From positions 30,058 through 94,057 of the forward strand of contig NZ_CAJPVI010000037.1 in the NCBI RefSeq assembly GCF_905397435.1: a DNA stretch of 64,000 bases, read 5' to 3'. The notes below the pieces were generated by a model. The model was not told the origin of the DNA. It saw nothing but the letters and a program-made list of their open reading frames with translations, and did no database searches. Shown here one piece after another: positions 9,355-17,497 of the stretch. The DNA is from Cupriavidus numazuensis. Lineage in GTDB: Bacteria; Pseudomonadota; Gammaproteobacteria; Burkholderiales; Burkholderiaceae. The stretch's first letter is position 1. Every line of letters begins with the position of its first letter. The position numbers and the translations under genes are program-made.

Positions 9355-10101
9355 TCAAACACTCGGGCTCGACAACGAGCGTCCGCCGCAGACATACAGC
9401 GTCTGCCCGGTGATGTACGACGCCTTGCGGTTCGCGAACATCAGCACGGCCTGGGCGATATCCTCCGGCTGGCCGATGCGGCCGACCGGCACGCTGGCCT
9501 TGAGGCGGTCGCGCTGCTCGTCGTTGTAGGTCGCCATCAGCGGCGTCTCGACGATGCCCGGGGCAACCGCATTGACGGTGATGCCGTTGCGCGCCAGCTC
9601 GATCGCCAGCGAGCGCGTCAGGCTCACCACGCCGCCCTTGGCCGCCGAGTAGTTGGACTGGCCGAAGCCGCCCAACCAGGCCCGCGACGAGATATTGACG
9701 ATGCGGCCATAGCCCTGCTCCACCATGCCAGGCACCACGGCGCGCGCGCACAGGAACTGCGACTTCAGGTTGACGCCGATGACGAAGTCCCAGTCCTCCT
9801 CCGTCATCTTGACGAAGCGCTTGTCGCGCGTGATGCCCGCGTTGTTCACAAGGATGTCGGGCGTCTTCCAGCGCGCCTTGATCTGCGCCACGCCGGCCTG
9901 GACCTCGGCATCCGAGGTCACGTCCACGCGCAGCACCATGAGCCGGTCCGCGTGCTCGCGCACGTCGGCGGCCAGCGCTTCCAGCGTCTTGCCGTTCAAA
10001 TCGAACACGGCAACGGCGTGTCCCGCTTCCAGCAGGGCCTTTGTAATGCCAAGGCCGATGCCCTGTGCGCCGCCGGTAACGACGGCAATCTGCTTGTCCA
10101 T
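9355..10101 (-). CDS. FabG/PhaB-like SDR 3-oxoacyl reductase or 3-hydroxyacyl-CoA dehydrogenase
   Basis: A 248-aa classical SDR. It has VTGGAQGIGLGITKALLEAG at the N-terminus, NNAGITRDKRFVKM in the middle, the catalytic SNYSAAKGG, and ETPLMATYNDEQRDRLKASVPVGRIGQPEDIA toward the C-terminus. It closely follows the FabG/acetoacetyl-CoA reductase pattern. In this operon it probably interconverts 3-hydroxyacyl-CoA and 3-ketoacyl-CoA ahead of the thiolases. It starts 19 bp after the upstream thiolase stop. The direction of reaction and NAD versus NADP use cannot be fixed from sequence alone. Confidence 0.9.
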   Translation of the reverse strand: MDKQIAVVTGGAQGIGLGITKALLEAGHAVAVFDLNGKTLEALAADVREHADRLMVLRVDVTSDAEVQAGVAQIKARWKTPDILVNNAGITRDKRFVKMTEEDWDFVIGVNLKSQFLCARAVVPGMVEQGYGRIVNISSRAWLGGFGQSNYSAAKGGVVSLTRSLAIELARNGITVNAVAPGIVETPLMATYNDEQRDRLKASVPVGRIGQPEDIAQAVLMFANRKASYITGQTLYVCGGRSLSSPSV

Positions 10102-10120
10102 GACTGCTTCCTTCCTGATA

Positions 10121-11269
10121 TCAGTGGCCGAGGATGTGCACCGCAGACGCCGCGTGGTCCACGCCCGCGATGCCGCCGCCGGTGCATTGCGTCAGCGCCA
10201 GTCCGGCATTCGGTATCTGCCGCTCGCCGGCGCGGCCTTCGAGCTGCCACACGGCTTCGACCATCTGCGCAACGCCGGTGGCGCCCAGCGGGTGCCCCTT
10301 GGCCAGCAGGCCGCCGCTCGGGTTGACCGGCACGCGCCCGCCCAGCGCCGTCGCGCCGGACTGCAGCAGTTCGTGCGCCTCCCCGCGTTCGCACAGTCCC
10401 AGCGCGTTGTAGTAGACGAGCTCGGCGATCGTGAACGCGTCGTGCAGTTCGACCATGTCGAGGTCGGCCGGCTTCACGCCGGCCTCCCGGTAGGCAAGCT
10501 GCGCGGCGCGCGTCGTGATCTCGGCGGCGAGGATGTCGTCGTGCCCGATCTCCTGCCGCCCCGATTGCACGACCGAGGCCAGCACGCGCACGGGCTTGCT
10601 GTGCTTCGTGGGCTTGCGCGTGGTCAGCACCAGCGCCGCGGCGCCGTCCACGGCCGAGGGGCAGCATTGCAGCAGCGTCAGCGGATCGAACACCATGCGC
10701 GAGTCCATGACCTCGTCCACGCTGACGCCGGTGCGGGTCTGCGCGTACGGGTTGAGGCCGCCGTGGCGGCGGTTCTTCACCGCGACCTCGGCCAGCACCT
10801 CGGGCTTCACGCCGAACTCGTGCAGGTAGCGCGTGGCGCGCATCGCGTAGACCGACGGCAGCGTCAGGCCGGCGCGCGCATACAGCGACGTCATGTAGTC
10901 GTTCTTCTGCAGCGGCAGCGCGCCGCCGCCGAGCGCGGTCAGCTGCTCCACGCCGAACACCACGACCGTGTCGTAGCGGCCGGCTTCGAGTGCGTGGCAG
11001 GCCAAGTGCACGCCGGTGGCGCCACTGGCGCAGGCGTTCTCGACGTTGTAGATGGCGGGACCGGTCACGCCGAGGTCGCGCAGCAGCACCTGCCCCAGCA
11101 CCATGCCGCCGAAGACGTTGGCGGCGTAGAAGGCCTGCACTGCATTCAGGTCGACGTCGGCATCGGCCACGGCATCGTGCACCGCGCTCTGGGCCAGGTC
11201 CTGCATCGAGCCGTCGTGGCGGCCGAAACGGGTCATGGCGACGCCGGCAATGTAGATCGGCTTGTTCAT
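10121..11269 (-). CDS. SCP2/lipid-transfer-type thiolase or thiolase-like aldolase
   Basis: A 382-aa thiolase-fold enzyme. It has the nucleophilic-cysteine segment ENACASGATGVHLA, HDAFTIAELVYYNALG, NPSGGLLAKGHPLGATG and the C-terminal LTQCTGGGIAG. It belongs to the acetyl-CoA acetyltransferase/SCP-x group that partners with DUF35 proteins. The start at 11269 overlaps the DUF35 gene stop by ATGA and is preferred over an upstream in-frame ATG. In actinobacterial steroid catabolism a related protein, Ltp2, forms an aldolase with a DUF35 domain. Here the cysteines suggest ordinary thiolysis, but a retro-aldol role is possible. Confidence 0.88.
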   Translation of the reverse strand: MNKPIYIAGVAMTRFGRHDGSMQDLAQSAVHDAVADADVDLNAVQAFYAANVFGGMVLGQVLLRDLGVTGPAIYNVENACASGATGVHLACHALEAGRYDTVVVFGVEQLTALGGGALPLQKNDYMTSLYARAGLTLPSVYAMRATRYLHEFGVKPEVLAEVAVKNRRHGGLNPYAQTRTGVSVDEVMDSRMVFDPLTLLQCCPSAVDGAAALVLTTRKPTKHSKPVRVLASVVQSGRQEIGHDDILAAEITTRAAQLAYREAGVKPADLDMVELHDAFTIAELVYYNALGLCERGEAHELLQSGATALGGRVPVNPSGGLLAKGHPLGATGVAQMVEAVWQLEGRAGERQIPNAGLALTQCTGGGIAGVDHAASAVHILGH

Positions 11270-11673
11270 TGGCTGGCCTCCGCGCCGATGGGCTCGAACG
11301 CATGGATCGGTCCTTCCGCCGTATGCACGAGGCATGCGCGCAGCGCGTCGCCAATGGCTGGGCGGCGGCCCTCGGGGTACACCAAACGGCCAAAGATGCG
11401 CACGCCTTCCGGGAAATCGGCAAGGCCCAGCGGCGTCGGCGCCAGGCCGGTCTTCGCCGACGGGTGCATCACGGTGTAGCTGTACAGCGTGGCCGCGCCA
11501 TGCAGCGCCACGACCTCGGTCTTGCTGGCCTGCGGCGAGGTCAGGGGCAGCGGCGGAAAATGCAGCGTCTCGCTGTCATGGTGCCGGTACGCGAGCAGCA
11601 CGAGCTGGCCGTCCTGCTCGCGCCACGGTTGCTCCGAGGCGCAGCGTGGCGCGTCGGCGTGACTGTCTCTCAT
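11266..11673 (-). CDS. DUF35/OB-fold thiolase partner lacking zinc-ribbon cysteines
   Basis: A 135-aa protein resembling the Zn-ribbon plus OB-fold proteins encoded beside SCP2-type thiolases. The OB-fold part is recognisable: HGAATLYSYTVMHPSAK, then FPEGVRIFGRLVYPEGRRPAIGDALRA. The N-terminal rubredoxin-like ribbon normally has two CxxC pairs; here that segment reads YRHHDSETLHFPPLPLTSPQ, and the whole protein has only two cysteines, neither in a pair. The protein is therefore expected not to bind zinc. ATG 11673 was chosen for position and family length. The gene lies between two thiolases, overlapping the downstream one by ATGA, so a thiolase-stabilising role in complex is likely. Confidence 0.8.
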   Translation of the reverse strand: MRDSHADAPRCASEQPWREQDGQLVLLAYRHHDSETLHFPPLPLTSPQASKTEVVALHGAATLYSYTVMHPSAKTGLAPTPLGLADFPEGVRIFGRLVYPEGRRPAIGDALRACLVHTAEGPIHAFEPIGAEASQ

Positions 11674-11693
11674 GTTGTCCTCCTTCGATTCGT

Positions 11694-12896
11694 TCAGACG
11701 CGCTCGAACACCGCTGCCAGGCCCTGCCCGCCGCCGATGCACATGGTTTCCAGGCCGAAACGCGCGTTGCGCCGGCGCATTTCGTGCAGCATCGTCGTGA
11801 GGATGCGCACGCCGGTGGCGCCGATCGGGTGGCCCAGCGAAATGCCCGAGCCGTTGACGTTGACGCGCGCATCGTCGCCGCGGATGCCCCATGCCTTGAG
11901 CACGCTCAGCACTTGTACGGCGAAGGCCTCGTTGACTTCGATCAGGTCGAGATCCGAGAGCGTCATGCCCAGGCGCGGCAGCAGCTTTGCCACGGCCGGA
12001 ACGGGGCCGATGCCCATGCGCAGCGGATCGCAGCCCGCCGCCGCCCAACCTGCCAGGCGGCCCATCGGCTCCAGCCCATGGGTCTTCAGGTAGGCCTCGG
12101 ACACCACGAGGCAAGCCGACGCCGCGTCGTTCTGCTGGCACGCGTTGCCCGCCGTCACCGTGCCACCGCGCAGCAGGGCCGGCAGCTTCGCCATGGCTTC
12201 GAAGCTCGCGTCTTCGCGGATGCCTTCGTCGCGGCTGAACAGCTTCGGTTCGCCCTTGCGCTGCGGCACGGGGACCGGCACGACCTCGGCCTCGAAGCGG
12301 CCGCTTGCCCAGGCCTCGGCGGCGAGCTGGTGGCTGCGCGCGGCAAAGCGATCACTCTCCTCGCGGCCAATCTCGTAATCCTTCGCCAGGTTCTCCGCGG
12401 TCTCGGCGGCGCCGCCGGCCATCACGCCGTAGCGGCTCACCGGCTGCGAATTGACGCGGCCGCGGTCGAGGCGGTCGTGGAACGACACGCTGCCCAGCCG
12501 CGCGCCCCAGCGCATGTCGGTGGTGTAGTACTCGATATTGCTCATGCTCTCGACGCCGGCGACCAGCACGGCGTCGGCCACGCCGCCCTGCACCTGCATG
12601 GCTGCGTCGATCACGGCCTGCAGGCCCGAGCCGCAGCGGCGGTCGACTGCGTAGCCGGAGACGGTTTCCGGCAGACCGGCCAGCGATGCCGCATAGCGGC
12701 CGATGCACGGCGCCTCGCTGGACTGGTACGACTGGGCGACGATGACTTCGTCGATGCTGTCCGCCGGCGCGCCCGAGCGCTCCAGGACGGCGCGCAGCAC
12801 GTGGGCGGCCAGGTCGGAGGCGGTCAGCGGCGCGAGCGATCCGCCGAACTTGCCGACTGGCGTGCGCAGCGGAGAAACAATGTATGCGTGGCTCAT
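11694..12896 (-). CDS. acetyl-CoA acetyltransferase-type thiolase
   Basis: A 400-aa type II thiolase cleaving 3-ketoacyl-CoA with CoA. Motifs are the nucleophile VDRRCGSGLQAV, EVNEAFAVQVL, the NVNGSGISLGHPIGATG glycine-histidine loop and the C-terminal ETMCIGGGQGLA with the second catalytic cysteine. ATG 12896 (MSHAYIVSPLRTPVGKFGG) matches the family start; a 25-residue upstream extension is unlikely. It lies 34 bp downstream of the racemase-type gene and 20 bp before the DUF35 gene. It is the canonical beta-ketothiolase of the operon, alongside an SCP2-type one. Confidence 0.93.
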   Translation of the reverse strand: MSHAYIVSPLRTPVGKFGGSLAPLTASDLAAHVLRAVLERSGAPADSIDEVIVAQSYQSSEAPCIGRYAASLAGLPETVSGYAVDRRCGSGLQAVIDAAMQVQGGVADAVLVAGVESMSNIEYYTTDMRWGARLGSVSFHDRLDRGRVNSQPVSRYGVMAGGAAETAENLAKDYEIGREESDRFAARSHQLAAEAWASGRFEAEVVPVPVPQRKGEPKLFSRDEGIREDASFEAMAKLPALLRGGTVTAGNACQQNDAASACLVVSEAYLKTHGLEPMGRLAGWAAAGCDPLRMGIGPVPAVAKLLPRLGMTLSDLDLIEVNEAFAVQVLSVLKAWGIRGDDARVNVNGSGISLGHPIGATGVRILTTMLHEMRRRNARFGLETMCIGGGQGLAAVFERV

Positions 12897-12930
12897 GGCG
12901 AGTATTCGGTTCGTTTGGGAATGATTGGGA

Positions 12931-14109
12931 TCAGGCAGCCTTGCGTCCGGCATCGGCCGCCGCGAAGCCAAGACCGAGTGCCGTCAGGCTGTCCACGGCG
13001 GCCGTGTCGAAGCCCCAGGCTTGAAGCGCCTGCCCGCCGTGTTCGCCGCGTGCAGGCGCCGTGCGGCCGATCGCCGATGGCGTCAGTGAGAAGCGCGGCG
13101 CGGGCGCGGGTTGCGTCACGCCCTCGACCTCGACGAAGCTGCCGCGCGCCACGTTGTGCGGGTGCTGCGACGCTTCGGAGAACTTGAGCACCGGTGCCAC
13201 GCAGGCGTCGCTGCCCTCGAACACGGCGCACCATTCGTCGCGGGTGCGCGAGCGGAACGCCATCCTGAAGTTCTGGCGCAGCACCGGCCAGTCAGCGCGG
13301 TTGTTGCGGTCGGGCAGGCCGGCATCGGCCAGGCCGAGCTTCTCCACGAGTTCCTGGTAGAAGCGCTCTTCCACCGCGCCCACGGCCATGTAGTGGCCGT
13401 CGCTGGTGACATAGCTGTCGTACCACGGCGTACCGCCGTCGAGCAGGTTGCTGCTGCGCGATTCGCGCCAGTGGCCGGACGCCAGCACGCCCCACACCAC
13501 GGAGGCAAGCTGCGCGGCGCCTTCGATCATGGCGGCATCCACTACCTGCCCGTTGCCGGTGCGCTGCGCGTGAAGCAGCGCGCCGAGCACGCCCATGGCC
13601 AGCAACATGCCGCCACCACCGTAGTCGCCGACAAGGTTGAGGGGCGGCACCGGCGCGTCGTCGCCGCGGCCGATGGCCGACAGCACGCCCGACAGCGCGA
13701 TGTAGTTGAGGTCATGGCCGGCGCTCATGGCGAGCGGGCCGGTCTGGCCCCAGCCGGTGATGCGGCCGTAGACGAGCTTCGGGTTGCGCGCCAGTGCCGG
13801 CTCGGGCCCAAGGCCCAGGCGCTCCATGGTGCCCGGGCGGAAGCCCTCGATCACCACGTCGGCCTTCTCCATCAGCGCCAGCGCGGCCTGGACCGCTTCG
13901 GGGCGCTTGAGGTCGAGCGTCACCGAGCTGCGGCCGCGCCCGACCACGTCGATGCGCTTGCCATGGATCTTCGGCCCAAGATCCGCGGCCGCCACCGGCC
14001 GGTCCACGCGGATCACGTCCGCGCCCATATCGGCCAGCAGCATCGCCGCAAACGGCCCGGGGCCGATGCCGTCGAACTCCAGCACACGAATTCCAGATAG
14101 AACGCCCAT
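12931..14109 (-). CDS. alpha-methylacyl-CoA racemase-type CoA-transferase family III protein
   Basis: A 392-aa CaiB/BaiF-fold protein. The AMACR-like features are GIGPGPFAAMLLADMGADVI at the N-terminus, the likely catalytic histidine in SAGHDLNYIALSG, and the likely catalytic aspartate in LVGDYGGGGMLLAMG. AMACR interconverts 2R- and 2S-methylacyl-CoA, which is needed before dehydrogenation of alpha-methyl-branched chains. This is the first gene of the leftward operon and is divergent from the Bug receptor gene. A formyl- or acyl-CoA transferase role is possible for the superfamily, but the HD arrangement favours racemisation. Its presence is the main hint that the substrate is methyl-branched. 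Confidence 0.88.
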   Translation of the reverse strand: MGVLSGIRVLEFDGIGPGPFAAMLLADMGADVIRVDRPVAAADLGPKIHGKRIDVVGRGRSSVTLDLKRPEAVQAALALMEKADVVIEGFRPGTMERLGLGPEPALARNPKLVYGRITGWGQTGPLAMSAGHDLNYIALSGVLSAIGRGDDAPVPPLNLVGDYGGGGMLLAMGVLGALLHAQRTGNGQVVDAAMIEGAAQLASVVWGVLASGHWRESRSSNLLDGGTPWYDSYVTSDGHYMAVGAVEERFYQELVEKLGLADAGLPDRNNRADWPVLRQNFRMAFRSRTRDEWCAVFEGSDACVAPVLKFSEASQHPHNVARGSFVEVEGVTQPAPAPRFSLTPSAIGRTAPARGEHGGQALQAWGFDTAAVDSLTALGLGFAAADAGRKAA

Positions 14110-14193
14110 TGCTTCCTCTCATCCCTGTCGATTGCCCGGCATCGGTGGCCGGGGGGGTATGGAGGCAAGTAGACCAGCGGGGCAACCCCACCC

Positions 14194-14214
14194 GCCCACC
14201 GACGTTGGGGGGGC
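14194..14214 (-). promoter_or_regulatory. candidate regulator-binding motif, copy A
   Basis: Read on the minus strand this is a C-run, AAC, three bases, then GGTGGGC. It lies about 85 bp upstream of the racemase-type gene start. It matches copies B (14250), C (15369) and D (23393). With copy B it forms an imperfect inverted repeat that could also fold as a hairpin in RNA. Confidence 0.55.
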
Positions 14215-14249
14215 GTTTGCCCGGCCTGCCAGCGGCCTCGGGCGGCCAT

Positions 14250-14270
14250 CCCCCCCTAACCCCGGTGGGC
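14250..14270 (+). promoter_or_regulatory. candidate regulator-binding motif, copy B
   Basis: CCCCCCCTAACCCCGGTGGGC-type sequence lying about 92 bp upstream of the Bug receptor ATG at 14362. It has the same core as copies A, C and D, with one extra base between the C-run and AAC. Confidence 0.55.
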
Positions 14271-14361
14271 AGCAACGGTCCGCCGCGTCCGACCATGCCG
14301 GTACACCTCGCAGGCATCGCATCCACGCGGATGCGCCATGACGACAACGGAGACACCGAAT

Positions 14362-15345
14362 ATGAAAGGGATCCGAATCCCAAAGGGCATCACGCTGGCC
14401 TGTGCCGCCATTGCGCTGCTTGGCGCACACACGTCCGTGCGGGCAGAGGGCTGGCCGGCCAAGCCATTGCGGCTGATCGTGCCCTTCCCCGCCGGCGGCC
14501 CCGCCGACGTGCTGGCGCGCTATGTCGGCCAGAAGCTCGGCGAAGACCTGCGCCAGCAGGTGATCGTGGATAACGTGCCGGGCATGGGCGGATCGCTCGG
14601 CATGCAGCGCGTGGCGCATGCGAGCCCCGATGGCTATACGCTGGGATTTGCCACCGTGGGCGCGCTGAGCGTGAACCCTGCGATCTACCGGAAAGTCGGC
14701 TACGACCCGCGCCGCGACTTCACGCCTGTGGGGCAGGTCGGCGAATACGAGAACGTACTGGTGACCGGCGCGACGCAGCCCTACCGCAGCCTGAAGGAGC
14801 TGCTTGCCACCGCGCGCGCCACGCCCGACCGGATCACGTACGGGTCCGCGGGCAACGGCTCGTCGAACCACCTGTCGGGCACCCTGCTGGCCAGCCAGTC
14901 GGGGGTGCAGATTCGTCACGTTCCCTACAAAGGCAGCGCCGCGGCAATGACCGACGTGATGGCCGGCAACGTCGACTTCATGTTCGATGTGCCGGTCACG
15001 GCGCTGCCGCAGATCCGCGCCGGCAAGGTGCGCGCGCTGGCCACCACCGGCGCCGCGCGGTCGCCCGATTTCCCCGGCGTGCCCACTGTGGCGGAACTGG
15101 TGCCGGGCTATGTCGTGGTCGGCTGGGCCGCCGTGGTAGCGCCCGCTGCGCTGCCGGCCGACGTGACGGCTCGCCTGACCGGCGCCATCCGCAAGATCGT
15201 CACCACGCCGGACAGCCGCGACCACTTCCGCGCGCAAGGCTTCACGCCGGCATACCTGCCGCCGGAACGCATGGGCGAGCGCATCGGCGCCGACCTTGTG
15301 CGCTGGGGCGGTGTGGTGAAGGCGGCGGGCGCGGGCATCGACTGA
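14362..15345 (+). CDS. Bug/TctC-family periplasmic solute-binding protein
   Basis: A 327-aa tripartite tricarboxylate transporter receptor. A signal peptide precedes the VRA/EGWPAKP junction. The family motifs are RLIVPFPAGGPADVLAR, VDNVPGMGGSLG, DGYTLGF, YGSAGNGSSNHLSG and HVPYKGSAAAMTDVMAGNVDFMFD. ATG 14362 is preferred over ATG 14338 because it gives a proper signal peptide and has GGAG about 10 bp upstream. Bug proteins bind carboxylates in the periplasm. No TctA/TctB membrane genes occur in the window, which is common for Burkholderiales orphan Bug proteins. It may deliver or sense the acid substrate of this locus. Confidence 0.93.
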   Translation: MKGIRIPKGITLACAAIALLGAHTSVRAEGWPAKPLRLIVPFPAGGPADVLARYVGQKLGEDLRQQVIVDNVPGMGGSLGMQRVAHASPDGYTLGFATVGALSVNPAIYRKVGYDPRRDFTPVGQVGEYENVLVTGATQPYRSLKELLATARATPDRITYGSAGNGSSNHLSGTLLASQSGVQIRHVPYKGSAAAMTDVMAGNVDFMFDVPVTALPQIRAGKVRALATTGAARSPDFPGVPTVAELVPGYVVVGWAAVVAPAALPADVTARLTGAIRKIVTTPDSRDHFRAQGFTPAYLPPERMGERIGADLVRWGGVVKAAGAGID

Positions 15346-15368
15346 TCCGGCACGCGCCTGCCGGGCTA

Positions 15369-15387
15369 CCCCCCAACAGCGGTGGGC
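15369..15387 (+). promoter_or_regulatory. candidate regulator-binding motif, copy C
   Basis: CCCCCCAACAGCGGTGGGC in the 100-bp gap between the Bug gene and the enoyl-CoA hydratase gene, 59 bp upstream of the latter's ATG. It suggests that the hydratase-to-SDR genes have their own regulated promoter rather than relying only on read-through from the Bug gene. Confidence 0.55.
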
Positions 15388-15445
15388 CGAGCCTCGCCGC
15401 GCTTGCCGAATATCCCTGTACGCACTCCCATCCAGGCAGCGAACC

Positions 15446-16309
15446 ATGCCAGCAGAACTGATCCGCCTGCGCGACGCGCAGCTCACCATCGAGGACGGCA
15501 TTGCCGAGTTCTCGCACCAGCGGCCCGCCGCCCGCAACGCGCTGTCGCTCGACCTGCGCGCCGACTATGCCGACATGCTCGACCGCGTCGAGGCCGACCG
15601 CGCCATCCGCGCGCTGATCGTGACCGGTTCGGGCGGCAGCTTCTGCGCCGGCGGGGACCTCAAGTCGCTCAAGGAAAGCCGCGCCAGCAGCAACCCGGAG
15701 ACCCGCTCGCCCGATGCCATGCGCCGCCGCGTGCAGAGCGCCCACGACTGGATGCAACGCCTGCGCGGCCTGGAGATCCCGGTGATCGCCGCCGTGGACG
15801 GCGCGGCGGCCGGCGCCGGCTTTTCGCTGGCGCTCGCGGCGGACTTCGTGCTCGCCTCGTCGCGCGCATTCTTCTGCATGTCGTTCACCAAGGTGGGCCT
15901 TGTGCCGGACCTTGGCGCCTTCTACCTGCTGCCGCGCGTGGTGGGCATGTCCGTGGCCAAGGAACTGGTGCTGACGGCCCGCCGAGTGGCTGCCGACGAA
16001 GCGAAGCGCCTTGGGCTCGTCCATGCCATCCACGCCCCCGATGACCTCGCGCAGCAGGCCTGGCAGTTCGCGCGCCGCTTCGCCGAGGGCCCGCGCGAAG
16101 CCATGGGCCTGAGCAAGCGCCTGCTCAACCAGAGTTTCGAATCGCACTACGCGCCGCTTGCCGAACTGGAATGCAGCGCGCAGGCCATCGCCACTTCCGC
16201 GCCCTATCACGCCGCTGCCGTGGATGCCTTCCTCGCCGGCGAACCGCCCCGCTTCGACTGGGACCGCTGGCAGCAACAACCAGCCCCGGCCTCGACCGCT
16301 TCCAAATAA
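15446..16309 (+). CDS. enoyl-CoA hydratase/isomerase family protein
   Basis: A 287-aa crotonase-fold enzyme. The first oxyanion segment is GSGGSFCAGGDLKSLKE; the second is AAVDGAAAGAGFSLALAADF, followed by FTKVGLVPDLGAFYLLPR. It resembles PaaG/2-(1,2-epoxy)phenylacetyl-CoA isomerase-type and general enoyl-CoA hydratases, so hydration or isomerisation of an unsaturated acyl-CoA is expected. It begins the second rightward gene block and is followed after 10 bp by an acyl-CoA dehydrogenase. It is the second crotonase in the locus, so the pathway may need both a hydration and an isomerisation step. Confidence 0.9.
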   Translation: MPAELIRLRDAQLTIEDGIAEFSHQRPAARNALSLDLRADYADMLDRVEADRAIRALIVTGSGGSFCAGGDLKSLKESRASSNPETRSPDAMRRRVQSAHDWMQRLRGLEIPVIAAVDGAAAGAGFSLALAADFVLASSRAFFCMSFTKVGLVPDLGAFYLLPRVVGMSVAKELVLTARRVAADEAKRLGLVHAIHAPDDLAQQAWQFARRFAEGPREAMGLSKRLLNQSFESHYAPLAELECSAQAIATSAPYHAAAVDAFLAGEPPRFDWDRWQQQPAPASTASK

Positions 16310-16319
16310 GGAGACTGCT

Positions 16320-17459
16320 GTGCAACCGACACGTACCGTCTATCGCGACGACCATGAAATGTTCCGCACCACCGTGCGCCGCTTCTTCGAGCGCGAATGC
16401 GCGCCGAAGCAGGCCGAGTGGGACAAGGCCGGCCAGGTCGACCGCGACACCTGGCTCAAGGCCGGCCGCGAAGGCCTGCTCTGCATCACGCTGCCGACCG
16501 AATACGGCGGCGGTGGCGGCGACTACGGCCACTCGGCTGTGATGGCCGAGGAGTACCACCGTGCCGGGCTGTCCGGCGTCAGCTTCGGCATGCACTCGGA
16601 CATCATTGCGCCGTACATCGCCCGCATCGGCAACGAGGAACAGAAGCGCAAATGGCTGCCGGGCGCGTGCTCGGGCGAAACCATTCTCGCCATCGCCATG
16701 ACCGAACCTGGCACCGGCAGCGACCTGAAGGCGGTGCGTACCACCGCCGTGCGCGAAGGCGACGAGTATGTGATCAACGGCAGCAAGACCTTCATCAGCA
16801 ACGGGATCACCGCCGACCTGATCGTGGTGGTCTGCAAGACCGACCCGGCGGCTGGCGCGAAGGGCATCAGCCTGATCGTGGTCGAGGCCGACCGCGCGGG
16901 CTTCCGCCGCGGATGCAAGCTCGACAAGGTGGGACAGCACGCGCAGGACACGGCGGAGCTGTTCTTCGACAACGTGCGCGTGCCGGTCACCAACCTGCTG
17001 GGCGAGGAAGGCAAGGGCTTCGGCTACCTGATGCAGGAACTGCCGCAGGAGCGCTTCTCCATCGCCGTCGGCGCCGCTGCGCGGCTGGAGGCCGTGCTCG
17101 CGCACACGCTGGCCTACGTGAAGGACCGCAGAGCCTTCGGCCAGACCGTCTGGGACTTCCAGAACACCCGCTTCAAGCTGGCCGACATCCAGACGCAGGC
17201 CATTGCGGTCCGCCTGATGATCGACCACTACCTCGGCGAGCACATGCGCCGCCGGCTGACGCTCGAAGAGTCCGCCATCGCGAAGCTGTTCGCCACCGAA
17301 ACGCTCGGCAAGGCGCTCGACGAGATGGTGCAGCTCCATGGCGGCTACGGCTACATGATGGAGTACCCCGTGGCCCGCGCCTTTGTCGACTCGCGCGTGA
17401 ACCGCATCTACGGCGGCACCAGCGAAGTCATGCGCGAACTGATCTCGCGCCAGCTCTGA
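16320..17459 (+). CDS. long-chain/branched-chain-type acyl-CoA dehydrogenase
   Basis: A 379-aa acyl-CoA dehydrogenase. It resembles LCAD: MQELPQERFSIAVGAAARLE contains the glutamate that is the catalytic base in LCAD/IVD-type enzymes, while the C-terminal site reads IYGGTSEVMRELISRQL (GG instead of EG), as expected for that subgroup. AMTEPGTGSDLKAVRTTA and YVINGSKTFISNG contact FAD. The GTG start at 16320 is chosen because AAGGAG lies 6-10 bp upstream and the family N-terminus begins there; a longer ATG ORF overlaps the hydratase. LCAD homologues often accept methyl-branched chains, consistent with the racemase-type gene. Confidence 0.92.
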   Translation: MQPTRTVYRDDHEMFRTTVRRFFERECAPKQAEWDKAGQVDRDTWLKAGREGLLCITLPTEYGGGGGDYGHSAVMAEEYHRAGLSGVSFGMHSDIIAPYIARIGNEEQKRKWLPGACSGETILAIAMTEPGTGSDLKAVRTTAVREGDEYVINGSKTFISNGITADLIVVVCKTDPAAGAKGISLIVVEADRAGFRRGCKLDKVGQHAQDTAELFFDNVRVPVTNLLGEEGKGFGYLMQELPQERFSIAVGAAARLEAVLAHTLAYVKDRRAFGQTVWDFQNTRFKLADIQTQAIAVRLMIDHYLGEHMRRRLTLEESAIAKLFATETLGKALDEMVQLHGGYGYMMEYPVARAFVDSRVNRIYGGTSEVMRELISRQL

Positions 17460-17497
17460 ACATCCATTGATTGAATTTCCGAAGGAGGAGTAGTCCC

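Larger units (their letters stand above)
14110..14361. promoter_or_regulatory. divergent promoter region with two inverted copies of a GC-rich motif
   Basis: This 252-bp gap separates the divergent racemase-type and Bug genes. It contains two copies of a 20-21 bp motif in opposite orientation, at 14194-14214 (minus) and 14250-14270 (plus), about 35 bp apart. Each points toward the gene it precedes, at about 85-90 bp from the respective start codon. Two further copies occur upstream of other genes of the locus. I could not assign -35/-10 boxes with confidence. Confidence 0.6.

Noticed and set aside
14130..14165. Fifth copy of the LAL motif near 14140-14160 (GGTGG followed by a G-run)
   Set aside because: The C-run and GGTGG are not in the same relative order and orientation as in the four accepted copies.
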